DNA of 64,000 nucleotides from Clostridia bacterium (GTDB lineage: Bacteria > Bacillota > Clostridia > Acetivibrionales > DSM-27016). The stretch lies in assembly GCA_026414765.1 (NCBI GenBank), contig JAOAIJ010000022.1:62001-126000 (forward strand). Reading direction: 5' to 3'. The translations under genes and the position numbers were made by a program. The notes under the pieces were generated by a model that was not told the DNA's origin, ran no database searches, and worked only from the letters and a program-made list of their open reading frames with translations. Below are positions 35,594 through 44,066 of the stretch, one piece after another; the stretch's first letter is position 1, and every line of letters starts with the position of its first letter.

Positions 35594-35863
35594 TTAGTGT
35601 ATATAGTTATTTATATTTAAATATAAATCTTGTGTGTATTCTATCAGTACTCGTAGCATCCATGACCCAAATAATGATATTGCTGCAATAACAGCTAATA
35701 TTTTAGGTATAAACGTAAGAGTTTGTTCCTGTATCTGTGTAGTCGCTTGAAAAATGCTTATAGCTATTCCCACTATCAGGCTTAATCCTAACATAGGAGC
35801 AGAAACTAATAGAACTATATTAAGAGCTTTTTGTGCCAGTGATATTATCATCCCCTGGTCCAT
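35594..35863 (-). CDS. fliQ: Flagellar export protein FliQ
   Basis: 89 residues, two membrane helices, and the family pattern LIVGIAISIFQATTQIQEQTL (given by its limits near 25-45). It builds the export channel with FliP and FliR. GGGGGGAAG precedes the ATG, 15 bases after fliP. Confidence 0.96.
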   Translation of the reverse strand: MDQGMIISLAQKALNIVLLVSAPMLGLSLIVGIAISIFQATTQIQEQTLTFIPKILAVIAAISLFGSWMLRVLIEYTQDLYLNINNYIH

Positions 35864-35878
35864 GTTTCTTCCCCCCTG

Positions 35879-36655
35879 TTACATAGTGAAACTTCCTACA
35901 ATTGACTGTATTACCAGTCCCCAGCCGCCAACCATAATAAAAAGTAGTATCTTAAAAGGTAATGATATCATTACCGGTGGAAGCATCATCATTCCCATTG
36001 ACATCAGTGTACTTGATACAACAAGGTCTATTATGAGAAAAGGTATGAATATTAAGAATCCAAATTTAAAAGCTACAGTCAGCTCATTCACCAAAAAAGC
36101 CGGCACTACTACAGTTAAAGGTAATTCATCAGGTTTCACCGGTGATTTGATTTTAGCCAGATTCATAAATAATTTAAGGTCCTTTTCATTACTTTTCCTC
36201 ATTTGTTTCAGCATAAAGGTTTTAATAACCTTTGATGACTTGTCTATCGCTTGCTGCTGACTTATTTGCCCCTTTGTATATGGTTGGAATGCTTCATTGT
36301 TTATTTGAGTTCCCACAGGGGCCATAATAAAGAAGGTTAAAAACAAAGCTAGCCCAATCAAAACTTGATTCGGCGGCATCTGCTGAGTTCCCAGTGCATT
36401 CCTTAAAAAGGAAAGTATTATGATAATCCTTGTAAAACAGGTCATCATAATCAGAATCGACGGAGCAATCGATAAAACTGTAAGCATAAGCAGAATTTGT
36501 ACACTTGTAGATACATCTTTTGGGTTTTGTGATGGTTCTATATCAAACCCGAATTTAAAAGAAGGAACTGTTGTGTCTGCATAAGAGACGGATGTAAAAA
36601 TTATTAAGATAATGCTAATAATTAGAATCTGAAGGTATATCCTCCTATTTTTCAT
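35879..36655 (-). CDS. fliP: Flagellar export protein FliP
   Basis: About 258 residues. A cleavable signal peptide (MKNRR, a hydrophobic core and SYA near 26) is followed by the FliP core with FTRIIIILSFLRNALGTQQMPPNQVLIGLALFLTFF, described by its limits at about 76-111, and four membrane helices. It nucleates the export channel. The frame reaches 36673; the ATG at 36655 is preferred because it gives a typical basic n-region, and GGGGATGA lies upstream. The start overlaps the end of fliO by 11 bases. Confidence 0.95.
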   Translation of the reverse strand: MKNRRIYLQILIISIILIIFTSVSYADTTVPSFKFGFDIEPSQNPKDVSTSVQILLMLTVLSIAPSILIMMTCFTRIIIILSFLRNALGTQQMPPNQVLIGLALFLTFFIMAPVGTQINNEAFQPYTKGQISQQQAIDKSSKVIKTFMLKQMRKSNEKDLKLFMNLAKIKSPVKPDELPLTVVVPAFLVNELTVAFKFGFLIFIPFLIIDLVVSSTLMSMGMMMLPPVMISLPFKILLFIMVGGWGLVIQSIVGSFTM

Positions 36656-37172
36656 TTGTACCGTCATCCCCATCTATTTTACCTTGTTTATACATTAGAT
36701 TGGTCATAGACCTTAATCTGTCAAGGTTTGATTTGAAAGTTTCTCCTTCTATCGGACTGGCTATATCTTCATCACTTTCACTTTGCTTTTTGCTATTTCT
36801 ATTTTCAGATCTTCCTGTCTGAGTCTTCTCAGTCTTTTTTTCTTTATACGCTTGTATATATTTATCGAATAATGCCTTGAAATCAAAGACATTACTGGTG
36901 TTGGTCTGTGTTTCATCTTCTTCGTAGTTGTCTAAAGTAACAGTTGTCAAAAACTCAACGGTTTTTCCGGCAGTTGCTATTAACACAAACTGATTATCCA
37001 CTTTCAGAAGATGAATCTGCTTATCAAGCCCCAGACTAACTGTTTCAACTATATTTATATACTGCCCCTTCATAGCTCTTTTGGTCTTACCTGCTAAAAG
37101 CCTGGTAAATATTACTGCAAGAAATAAAATAGATCCAAACGCTAATAGGACACCGACAACCTGAAAAAACAT
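36645..37172 (-). CDS. fliO: Flagellar biosynthesis protein FliO
   Basis: 175 residues. One N-terminal membrane helix (about 2-25) is followed by the small FliO beta domain (about 35-90, VETVSLGLDKQIHLLKVDNQFVLI in two halves). A long charged C-terminal tail completes it. FliO assists assembly of the FliP ring. Placed between cheY and fliP, as expected. Confidence 0.92.
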   Translation of the reverse strand: MFFQVVGVLLAFGSILFLAVIFTRLLAGKTKRAMKGQYINIVETVSLGLDKQIHLLKVDNQFVLIATAGKTVEFLTTVTLDNYEEDETQTNTSNVFDFKALFDKYIQAYKEKKTEKTQTGRSENRNSKKQSESDEDIASPIEGETFKSNLDRLRSMTNLMYKQGKIDGDDGTNEK

Positions 37173-37183
37173 TATTTACCCTC

Positions 37184-37546
37184 TTATCCTAGTACTTTTT
37201 TAACTGCTTCTACTACCCTTTCAGCCTGGAAGGGCTTTACTATAAAATCCCTTGCTCCAGCCTGAATGGATTCTATAACCATAGCCTGCTGTCCCATAGC
37301 TGAACACATAATAATTTTAGCGTCTGCATTAATCTTCTTTATTTCCTTGACAGCTTGTATGCCATCTACTTCAGGCATTGTAATGTCCATAATAACCAGA
37401 TCGGGAATCAGGTCTTTGTACTGTTGTATTGCTCTTCCTCCGTTTTCTGCTTCTCCGCATACCTCATATCCGTTTTTACCCAGGATATCTCTGATCATCA
37501 TTCTCATAAAAGCAGCATCATCAACTATTAGAATTCTTTTCCCCAT
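37184..37546 (-). CDS. cheY: Chemotaxis response regulator CheY
   Basis: A 120-residue stand-alone receiver domain with acidic pair D9/D10, phospho-acceptor D54 in MDITMPEVDG, the conserved Ser in IIMCSAMGQQ and Lys in FIVKPF near 104. CheY-P binds FliM and FliY at the switch. AAGGAGAGG precedes the ATG. Confidence 0.97.
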   Translation of the reverse strand: MGKRILIVDDAAFMRMMIRDILGKNGYEVCGEAENGGRAIQQYKDLIPDLVIMDITMPEVDGIQAVKEIKKINADAKIIMCSAMGQQAMVIESIQAGARDFIVKPFQAERVVEAVKKVLG

Positions 37547-37656
37547 TACGTATCCCTCTCCTTAAATTATAGTTTATCTAAATTGTGTTTCTATGGTCTA
37601 CAATCATAAATCAATCAATGAGTTTATGTATTTCTGTTTGTTTTCCACACCTTTAA

Positions 37657-38859
37657 CTAGAGCCTTTTTGAAGGATGAATAATATCAGTTATCCTTACAC
37701 CAAAACTTTCGTCTATAACTACAACTTCACCCTTTGCAATTGCTTTTCCATTTACCAGTATGTCTACAGGCTCGCCTGCCAGTTTGTCAAGCTCTATTAT
37801 TGATCCCGGTCCAAACTCAAGTATATCTTTAATCAATTTATTTGTTCTACCAAGTTCAACTGTCACCTGTAACGGAACATCCATTATAAGACTGATGTTC
37901 TTCTTTTCAATGGAAATCCTGCTGTCATCAAAAGCTTGAAATTGTGCCGGCTGAACATTAACCGGTCCCCTGCTTCTGGGTTGTTCATAATACATAGTTC
38001 CTTGTTCATTATATCCGCCATAGCCCTGTTGGGGTGGCATCTGGGGCTGCCCATACTGTGGTTCCTGGTAATAACCGTTTTGCTGTGCCGGTGTTTGGTG
38101 TTGTTCCATTTGAGGATATCCGGGCTGAGGCTGTGAAGACGCCATACGCTGTGGTGGTGCAGGTTCAGGTGCAGGGCTTTCTATATCTACATTCAGCAGG
38201 TTATCTACCAGATCTTTTGCAAACTTTATAGGGATAAGCTGCATAATTTCACTATCTATGAGGCTCCCTACTTCCATTTTGAAAGCTATTTTTACTAGCT
38301 TTTGGCTAGTATCAAAATCAATATACGGTTGAGCAGAATCAAACTGCATCACAAAAGCTTTTGGAGGTGATATATCAATGCGTTTGTCAAACATTGATGA
38401 CATAGAGGTTGCGGAAGACCCTACCATCTGGTTCATTGCCTCACTGATTGCACTCAAATGCAAATCTGTCAGATCACCTGAAGTATTGTTTCCTTCCCCA
38501 CCCATCATTAAATCGGTAATTACCTTTACGTCTGCTTCCCTCATTATTAGAAGGTTACTACCAACCAGTCCATGAGTATATTCTACTCTTACAGCCACAT
38601 ATTGTGAACCGTATTGCTTTGCCATTTCATCCCATGAAGTTATTGTTACCTTAGGTGTGGTTATAAGCACCTTATGACCAAGCAACGTGAATAAAGTAGT
38701 TGCAGAAGTCCCCATGCTTATATTTCCGATTTCTCCAAGGGCATCGACTTCCTGTGTTGAAAGATCCTCTCCTTCATTTGTCATGGCACTGTCACTGCTG
38801 CTTATAGAGGTTCCGTTTAGTAAAGCATCTATTTCAGCTTGTGAAAGCATATCACCCAT
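37657..38859 (-). CDS. fliY: Flagellar switch phosphatase FliY (FliN plus CheC-like)
   Basis: 400 residues. A CheY-P-binding N-terminal peptide (LSQAEIDALLNG, 5-16) is followed by a CheC-like phosphatase domain (about 30-225) with EIGNISMGTSATTLF and LSAISEAMNQMVGSSATSM. A Gln/Pro-rich linker (about 232-305) leads to the C-terminal FliN/SpoA domain (about 320-400). It is part of the motor switch and lowers CheY-P near it. The ATG starts immediately after the fliM stop. Confidence 0.96.
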   Translation of the reverse strand: MGDMLSQAEIDALLNGTSISSSDSAMTNEGEDLSTQEVDALGEIGNISMGTSATTLFTLLGHKVLITTPKVTITSWDEMAKQYGSQYVAVRVEYTHGLVGSNLLIMREADVKVITDLMMGGEGNNTSGDLTDLHLSAISEAMNQMVGSSATSMSSMFDKRIDISPPKAFVMQFDSAQPYIDFDTSQKLVKIAFKMEVGSLIDSEIMQLIPIKFAKDLVDNLLNVDIESPAPEPAPPQRMASSQPQPGYPQMEQHQTPAQQNGYYQEPQYGQPQMPPQQGYGGYNEQGTMYYEQPRSRGPVNVQPAQFQAFDDSRISIEKKNISLIMDVPLQVTVELGRTNKLIKDILEFGPGSIIELDKLAGEPVDILVNGKAIAKGEVVVIDESFGVRITDIIHPSKRL

Positions 38860-39846
38860 TTACTCGTCCTCCCTTCTCACAACTTCAGTAATCTTTACAG
38901 ACACCTTGTTCTTTTTTACACCAGGCTTAGCATAGAACTTTAGCAAATCTCCCACCATTATTTCAAGTTCTCCGTTTACACTGGTATCCAGCGGCATTAC
39001 GTCACCGGGCTGTAGTTCTATAAAATCATTTACATTGATTATTGTTTTTCCTAAAATCGCTCTTACAGGAACTTTTGTATTTTCGATTTTTATCTCTATA
39101 GTATCTTTTGTTTCTCTTGTTACTTCCTTTTCTATCGTGGAAAACCAAAATCTTGTACTTAGTTTAGGAACTATAGGCTCTACAACCATGTGGGGTATAC
39201 AGATATTTATCATACCTTCAACCTCTCCTACTCTGGCATTGAAGGTAACCAACGCGACCATTTCATTTGGTGAAATAATCTGTGCAAACTGTGCATTGGT
39301 TTCTATCTTTTCCAGTCTAGGTCTGATTGCAATTACATTTTCCCAGGGTTCTCGCATCAGATTCAGTATTTGTATGACAATACGCTCTATGATTGCCAGT
39401 TCTATTTCAGTAAAACCCCTAACCTTGTCAATCATAGTTCCCTTGCCACCCAAAATCCTGTCTACCAAAGCATATGCAATAGCGGGCGATATTTCAAATA
39501 TTATTGATCCAGTGAGTGGGGTAAAATCTACTACTGCTAAAACTACCGGGTTTGATATGGAGTTGTTGAATTCATAATATGATACTGCCTCAACATTCGC
39601 AACCTCAACCTGTACAAGTGTCCTAAGATATCCCGATAGGAAGTTGGTTATCAAACGTGCATAAGTATCATTAATTATCTGCAGAGTTTTAATATGATCC
39701 TTTGCAAACTTGCTCGGTCTTCTGAAGTCATGGCTTCTGACTTTCTTTTCCTGAGTCGTGGTTTGCATCTGCTGAACATCAATTTCTCCGGTATTCAGGG
39801 CTTTTAGGAGCTCATCTATCTCATTTTGTGACAGTATATCCCCCAT
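38860..39846 (-). CDS. fliM: Flagellar motor switch protein FliM
   Basis: 328 residues. The N-terminal CheY-binding motif ILSQNEIDELLKAL (4-17) is followed by a middle CheC-like domain (about 45-240) lacking phosphatase residues and a C-terminal SpoA domain (about 250-325). It forms the C-ring wall between FliG and FliY. The gene starts eleven bases after fliL with GGGG upstream. Confidence 0.96.
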   Translation of the reverse strand: MGDILSQNEIDELLKALNTGEIDVQQMQTTTQEKKVRSHDFRRPSKFAKDHIKTLQIINDTYARLITNFLSGYLRTLVQVEVANVEAVSYYEFNNSISNPVVLAVVDFTPLTGSIIFEISPAIAYALVDRILGGKGTMIDKVRGFTEIELAIIERIVIQILNLMREPWENVIAIRPRLEKIETNAQFAQIISPNEMVALVTFNARVGEVEGMINICIPHMVVEPIVPKLSTRFWFSTIEKEVTRETKDTIEIKIENTKVPVRAILGKTIINVNDFIELQPGDVMPLDTSVNGELEIMVGDLLKFYAKPGVKKNKVSVKITEVVRREDE

Positions 39847-39857
39847 CTAAACACCCC

Positions 39858-40388
39858 CTAGGAATAAAACCATTTTTCAAATGTAATCTCGTATATTATA
39901 TCCTTTTTATCTTCTTCATTCTCGTTGATAAGCTCGTTTATGGCTTTCTTCAACTCCTCAGCAGCTTTTTTCTTTGCATCAGGCTGCTTTACTTCCTCCA
40001 GTGTCCTGTTCATGAAGTATGTACCTATCAGCTCTTTTATCTTTTTTTGATAAGCTTGCACTTTGAGAGCTGTATCCTTGATGCTGCTTCCCTTAGGAGC
40101 CTTCTTAAAATACTCAAGTTCAATACTCACCTGAATTACAGGTAATACACCGGAATCCTTATTTTCATTTTTGAGATTAAATAACTCAGGTTTGCCTTCT
40201 TCAAATACTGTTAAAGAAACCAGGTCTTCGTCTTTTGGCACTTCAATGTGAGCTTTCTCAACAACTTTTTCAGTAGTTTTGGAGCCTCCACCTAAAAAGA
40301 CATAACCTGCCAATGCAGCAAGGGTTAGAGTAAGAAATGCGACTATAAGTAAAAGGACTATATTAAAAAAGCTTCCTTTGCCCTCCAA
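39858..40388 (-). CDS. fliL: Flagellar basal-body protein FliL
   Basis: 176 residues with a membrane helix (about 9-31) and a periplasm-side FliL domain (about 50-176), ending DIIYEITFEKWFYS. It associates with the stator around the motor. The start is TTG, with AAAGGGGG upstream. The gene is set 540 bases from flgE. Confidence 0.92.
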   Translation of the reverse strand: MEGKGSFFNIVLLLIVAFLTLTLAALAGYVFLGGGSKTTEKVVEKAHIEVPKDEDLVSLTVFEEGKPELFNLKNENKDSGVLPVIQVSIELEYFKKAPKGSSIKDTALKVQAYQKKIKELIGTYFMNRTLEEVKQPDAKKKAAEELKKAINELINENEEDKKDIIYEITFEKWFYS

Positions 40389-40928
40389 TGTTTATGCCCC
40401 CTTTATCTTTTGCGTAAATAAAACAAGTAATCCTTTGTAATACTATATCTATCTGATTAATTAAAGAGCACTTTTATAAATATCTATTTTAAAAACTCCG
40501 TCTATATTCTATCATTAACCAACATATTTCTTCAATACTTTACACCTTACAAAATATATACCGTTATTGTTGTTTTTATCAAAAACTACTAAAAAAAGCC
40601 TTTATAATTTATAAATGGTATGTTTTCTACATCATGTCCACGTATTTATAAGGACAAACCTCACCCATTTAACTTTATTAATCTAATGATAATATTTTTA
40701 CTATAAAAACTCAATAGAAATTTTCTAAATCACCCTAAAATATGTGCATTTTAGCTAAAATGTACTAATTATTTACATTATCACAAGTAAGTTAATGCTA
40801 CATGCTATTTACGTTTAAGCTGGAGAAAATATATTACTTTGCGCAATTATTCAACCAATATAATTTTGCCGTAGGCTGCAGTATTTATTTGCCTGCAACC
40901 TACGGCCATATCTTACTTCATCTCAATA
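40389..40928. other. Intergenic region between flgE and fliL
   Basis: A very AT-rich 540-base gap in an otherwise tightly packed cluster. flbD, motA and motB, often found here in clostridia, are absent. One strong hairpin lies next to the flgE stop: 14-bp arms at 40868-40881 and 40893-40906 with one G-U on the transcribed strand and an 11-base loop, but no U-tract. A possible fliL promoter was looked for and not identified. Confidence 0.6.
40868..40906 (-). repeat. Strong hairpin after flgE without a U-tract
   Basis: Arms of 14 bases (GCCGTAGG...CTGCAG type) with one G-U pair and an 11-base loop. The following bases on the minus strand are AAAATTATATT, so classical intrinsic termination is not expected. 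It may protect an mRNA end or act as a processing barrier. Confidence 0.6.
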
Positions 40929-42254
40929 TTACCTCTTCAAATTTACCAGTTCCTGAAGCATTTCATCAGAGGTGGTAATTATTCTGCTGTTAGCCTGAAA
41001 ACCCCTTTGTGTAACTATCATATCTGTAAATTCCTTAGATAAATCAACATTTGACATTTCCAGTGTACCGGGATTCATCATACCCACACCCTCAGAACCT
41101 GCCTTTAACCCTTTTTTGAAATCACCTGAGTTAGTTGTCGGTATAAATAAGTTGTCGCCTACCTTCTGCAAGCCTGCCGGGTTTTCAAAACTTGCAAGGG
41201 CTACCATTCCCAATGGCTGCTGCTGGCCGTTACTGTATATTCCGGTCAGTACCCCATCCGCTCCTATATTAAAGGTAACCAGATTACCCGTCGGATATCC
41301 GTCAATGTTAGTAGGTTTTGCGGAACTGTCTGCAGCATACATTGTAAGCTTTGTAAAATCAAGTGTTACCGGGAAATCGCTCGCCCCAACTGACGATGCA
41401 GGGCTAAATGTTACAGAAGGTGTATTGCCTGAACCTACTATGATTTTTCCTTCTGTATCAAATTGTATTGTACCTGTTGAACCTGATGTACTAGGTCCTG
41501 ATCCGGTATCTATTGACCAATTCCAATTTGTAATTCCACCTGAACCACCGGTCGAACTAACTTTCCAAAATTTTACATTTACTTTATAATCATTTCCAAG
41601 AGAGTCATATATAGTCATAGGAACAGAAAATTGTGCATCTGCTACTGTAGCAGATGCTCCCAAAGCGGATGCTCCTGCGTTCAGATTACCTGCAAAAACT
41701 GCATTTGCTGTAGCTTTTGCAGCTATCATTCTTTTGTTTTTATTGTATTTATCTGAGTAAAGGTTTATAGGCTCTATTGTTTTTTCTGTATTATATTCAT
41801 ATGAGCCATCAGTATTTCTTGTATATTCCTGCCATCCAAGAACATTCATACCGTTACCGGTTACCAGATTACCAAGCTTATCTACACCAAAGTTACCTGC
41901 CCTAGTAAATCTGTATGTGTCGCCTGATCCGCCTTGTACTACAAAAAAGCCTTCACCTTCAATTGAAAGGTCGGTAGGGTTATCTGTCCTCTGCAAACTT
42001 CCTCTTGTTACTATAGTATCGACCGCACCTACACCGATACCGAGACCAACCTGCATCGGATTCTGACCACCCCTGCCTGTAGCCTGGTCTGGAGCTCCTG
42101 CACCCTTTAGGGTCTGGTTGAATACTTCTTGAAAGGTTACTCTACCTGATTTAAATCCAACTGTGTTAACATTGGCAACGTTATTACCTATGACATCCAT
42201 TCTTGTCTGATGTGCTCTTAATCCTGACACACCAGAGAACATAGATCTCATCAT
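40929..42254 (-). CDS. flgE: Flagellar hook protein FlgE
   Basis: 441 residues. The N-terminal rod-like D0 region reads MRSMFSGVSGLRAHQTRMDVIG (given by its limits near 2-23). Hook domains with Gly/Ser-rich loops follow. The C-terminal D0 helix reads VDLSKEFTDMIVTQRGFQANSR. It polymerises into the hook. The ATG pair is preceded by a strong AAGGAGG. A SigD-type promoter lies about 100 bases upstream, giving a structured leader of about 90 bases. Confidence 0.96.
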   Translation of the reverse strand: MMRSMFSGVSGLRAHQTRMDVIGNNVANVNTVGFKSGRVTFQEVFNQTLKGAGAPDQATGRGGQNPMQVGLGIGVGAVDTIVTRGSLQRTDNPTDLSIEGEGFFVVQGGSGDTYRFTRAGNFGVDKLGNLVTGNGMNVLGWQEYTRNTDGSYEYNTEKTIEPINLYSDKYNKNKRMIAAKATANAVFAGNLNAGASALGASATVADAQFSVPMTIYDSLGNDYKVNVKFWKVSSTGGSGGITNWNWSIDTGSGPSTSGSTGTIQFDTEGKIIVGSGNTPSVTFSPASSVGASDFPVTLDFTKLTMYAADSSAKPTNIDGYPTGNLVTFNIGADGVLTGIYSNGQQQPLGMVALASFENPAGLQKVGDNLFIPTTNSGDFKKGLKAGSEGVGMMNPGTLEMSNVDLSKEFTDMIVTQRGFQANSRIITTSDEMLQELVNLKR

Positions 42255-42352
42255 AAAGATACGACCTCCTTCGTTTTCTATTCCTTCTGTCAGTCCGGAA
42301 TAGGTAGCCTCCCGAAAGGGTCCGGCTACAGTCTTTTCTATGACTAATTAGT

Positions 42353-42379
42353 ATATCGACATAATTTTACATAATCTTA
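42353..42379 (-). promoter_or_regulatory. Candidate sigma-D (sigma-28) promoter upstream of flgE
   Basis: On the minus strand TAAG, exactly 15 bases and then GTCGATAT. The consensus is TAAA-N15-GCCGATAT, so 10 of 12 positions match with ideal spacing. It sits in the only sizeable gap before flgE. The predicted start is near 42345. Confidence 0.65.
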
Positions 42380-42397
42380 ATAGAATTCTCAGCTTCC

Positions 42398-42784
42398 TCA
42401 GCCGAATACTGCCCCATCAATATTGGTAAACACATTCTCTTTCAGTTCGTTGCTGTTTACTGCGGTAATAACTGTCCTATTCTTCACGTTTACAACAAAT
42501 GCAATATTATCAACTACTACAAGAGATTCCTTAACCCCTTTTGCTTCTGCTTTGTCAACAGCACTTCCAATTTTCTCCTTCTGTACATCTGTCAGATTTA
42601 TATTTCTTGCCTGCAGTCTCATCTCGGCGTGCTTGGAAAACTTAACACCTGGATTCTGACTCATTTTATCCTGGAGAATCTTTCCAAAATCTCCTGTATG
42701 CTGACTTGGCTTTTGTACTGCAGGAGTTAAAGGGGAATTTTGAATTCTACCTATATTGTTCATGAACTTATTGTTCACAACCAT
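42398..42784 (-). CDS. Flagellar operon protein (TIGR02530 family)
   Basis: 128 residues. It contains the family core FSKHAEMRLQARNINLT and the VVDNIAFVVNVKNRTVITAV strands (about 50-115). The family is found only between flgD and flgE in Firmicutes flagellar clusters; its role is not established, but a hook-assembly function is inferred. GGGAGGAG precedes the ATG at 42784; the upstream codon in frame is not used. Confidence 0.9.
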   Translation of the reverse strand: MVVNNKFMNNIGRIQNSPLTPAVQKPSQHTGDFGKILQDKMSQNPGVKFSKHAEMRLQARNINLTDVQKEKIGSAVDKAEAKGVKESLVVVDNIAFVVNVKNRTVITAVNSNELKENVFTNIDGAVFG

Positions 42785-42802
42785 AAAAACTCCTCCCACA
42801 TT

Positions 42803-44047
42803 TTATGTCCCGGACGGCTTAACATTTGTTATGCTGTCTACCGGAACATCAACCTGGTTAATAACTGCCTTTATTTTTCCTCCAACCGTTTCATAACTTC
42901 CCAACTTACCTTTAACCGTTACTTTTTGTCCGGTAACAGGATCTTTTATTACCAGTGATACTTCACCTGCACCATTTTTATGCTGTTCAAGGTAATTATT
43001 AATATAGCCCGGATCTGTTGATCTTGTTCCGTCTGCTATTTCCACTACCTCAGCATTTATACCGTCCATTACAGCATAATCTTCATATACACCGGCTTTT
43101 ATTGAAGAAACTACTCCATTTACACCAACGATATTTTCCCGCTTCTGGTCATGTACACTTCCTGATGCATTGTAGCCTATAAGATTAGTATAAGTTGATA
43201 TATTCGGTCTTTGAGTTCTGCTGATATTTGATACACTTGTCAAAGGTACCCCTAACTGATCAAGAGTAGCCTTTATCCTGCCTGAAGCATCTATTGTATA
43301 ATCTTTCAGTACCCCGCTGACAGCAACCCTTTTATCAGTATTTCTGTCTACGATTTCTATTGTAACTACCTTGCCTTTATTCATTGCGAGATACTCTTTC
43401 ATGTAATTTGAGTCAGCAGACGTTTCCCCTCCTGGAGTAATTATCTGGGATACATCAACATTTACACCGTCCATAACTGCATAATCTTCATAAACACCCT
43501 TTTGCAGCGACTTAATTATGCCGTTAACCATTACAATATCTCCCGTTTCAGGATCATATACAGCTCCCCCGGCTTCTGATCCAATCAGACTAGTGTGATT
43601 AGATAGATTTGATTCTGAAGCTCCATATCCTTCTGTAACGTCAGAAATCCGCTCAATCGGGATATCCTTGCCTTTTACTACTACATAGACCTTGCCATGA
43701 TCAACCTTTACACTTGTTACATCGCCTTCTATAGGTTTGGATTCTTTTGTGACATCATCCACAAGACTAGCAGTTACACGTTTGCCTATCAGACTGAATG
43801 CTTGTGACTGTGACAAGCTGCTGTTCATATTCTGCATTTGCTCAAGAGAACTGAACTGAGCCATTTGTGCAACAAATTCCTTATCGTCTACAGGTTTCAA
43901 AGGATCCTGGTATCTCAGCTGAGTAACCAGGAGATTCAGAAAATCATCCTTCCCAAGCGTACCGGTATTTCGGTCACTGGTTTTCTTTGCACTGTCATCG
44001 ATTATTTGTTGTATTGTTTTTTGGTTACCTACACTGTTTACTGCCAC
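42803..44047 (-). CDS. flgD: Hook-capping protein FlgD with extra tandem C-terminal repeats
   Basis: 414 residues, about twice the normal family length. The cap N-terminus (about 30-80, DDFLNLLVTQLRYQDPLKP and EFVAQMAQFSSLEQMQNM) and one FlgD beta domain (about 85-138) are canonical. Residues 153-287 and 288-414 are a tandem duplicate with an offset of 135 residues. LIGS at 154 matches LIGY at 289, VNG matches at 174/309, and GVYEDYAVMDG matches at 184/319. FlgD caps the growing hook, and the added domains may enlarge the cap. The start is GTG, with GGGGG upstream. Confidence 0.93.
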   Translation of the reverse strand: MAVNSVGNQKTIQQIIDDSAKKTSDRNTGTLGKDDFLNLLVTQLRYQDPLKPVDDKEFVAQMAQFSSLEQMQNMNSSLSQSQAFSLIGKRVTASLVDDVTKESKPIEGDVTSVKVDHGKVYVVVKGKDIPIERISDVTEGYGASESNLSNHTSLIGSEAGGAVYDPETGDIVMVNGIIKSLQKGVYEDYAVMDGVNVDVSQIITPGGETSADSNYMKEYLAMNKGKVVTIEIVDRNTDKRVAVSGVLKDYTIDASGRIKATLDQLGVPLTSVSNISRTQRPNISTYTNLIGYNASGSVHDQKRENIVGVNGVVSSIKAGVYEDYAVMDGINAEVVEIADGTRSTDPGYINNYLEQHKNGAGEVSLVIKDPVTGQKVTVKGKLGSYETVGGKIKAVINQVDVPVDSITNVKPSGT

Positions 44048-44066
44048 TTTAATACCCCCAAACGGA

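Noticed and set aside
42255-42345. Possible cyclic-di-GMP riboswitch in front of flgE
   Set aside because: The conserved GEMM core elements are not present, so only an unnamed structured leader is reported.
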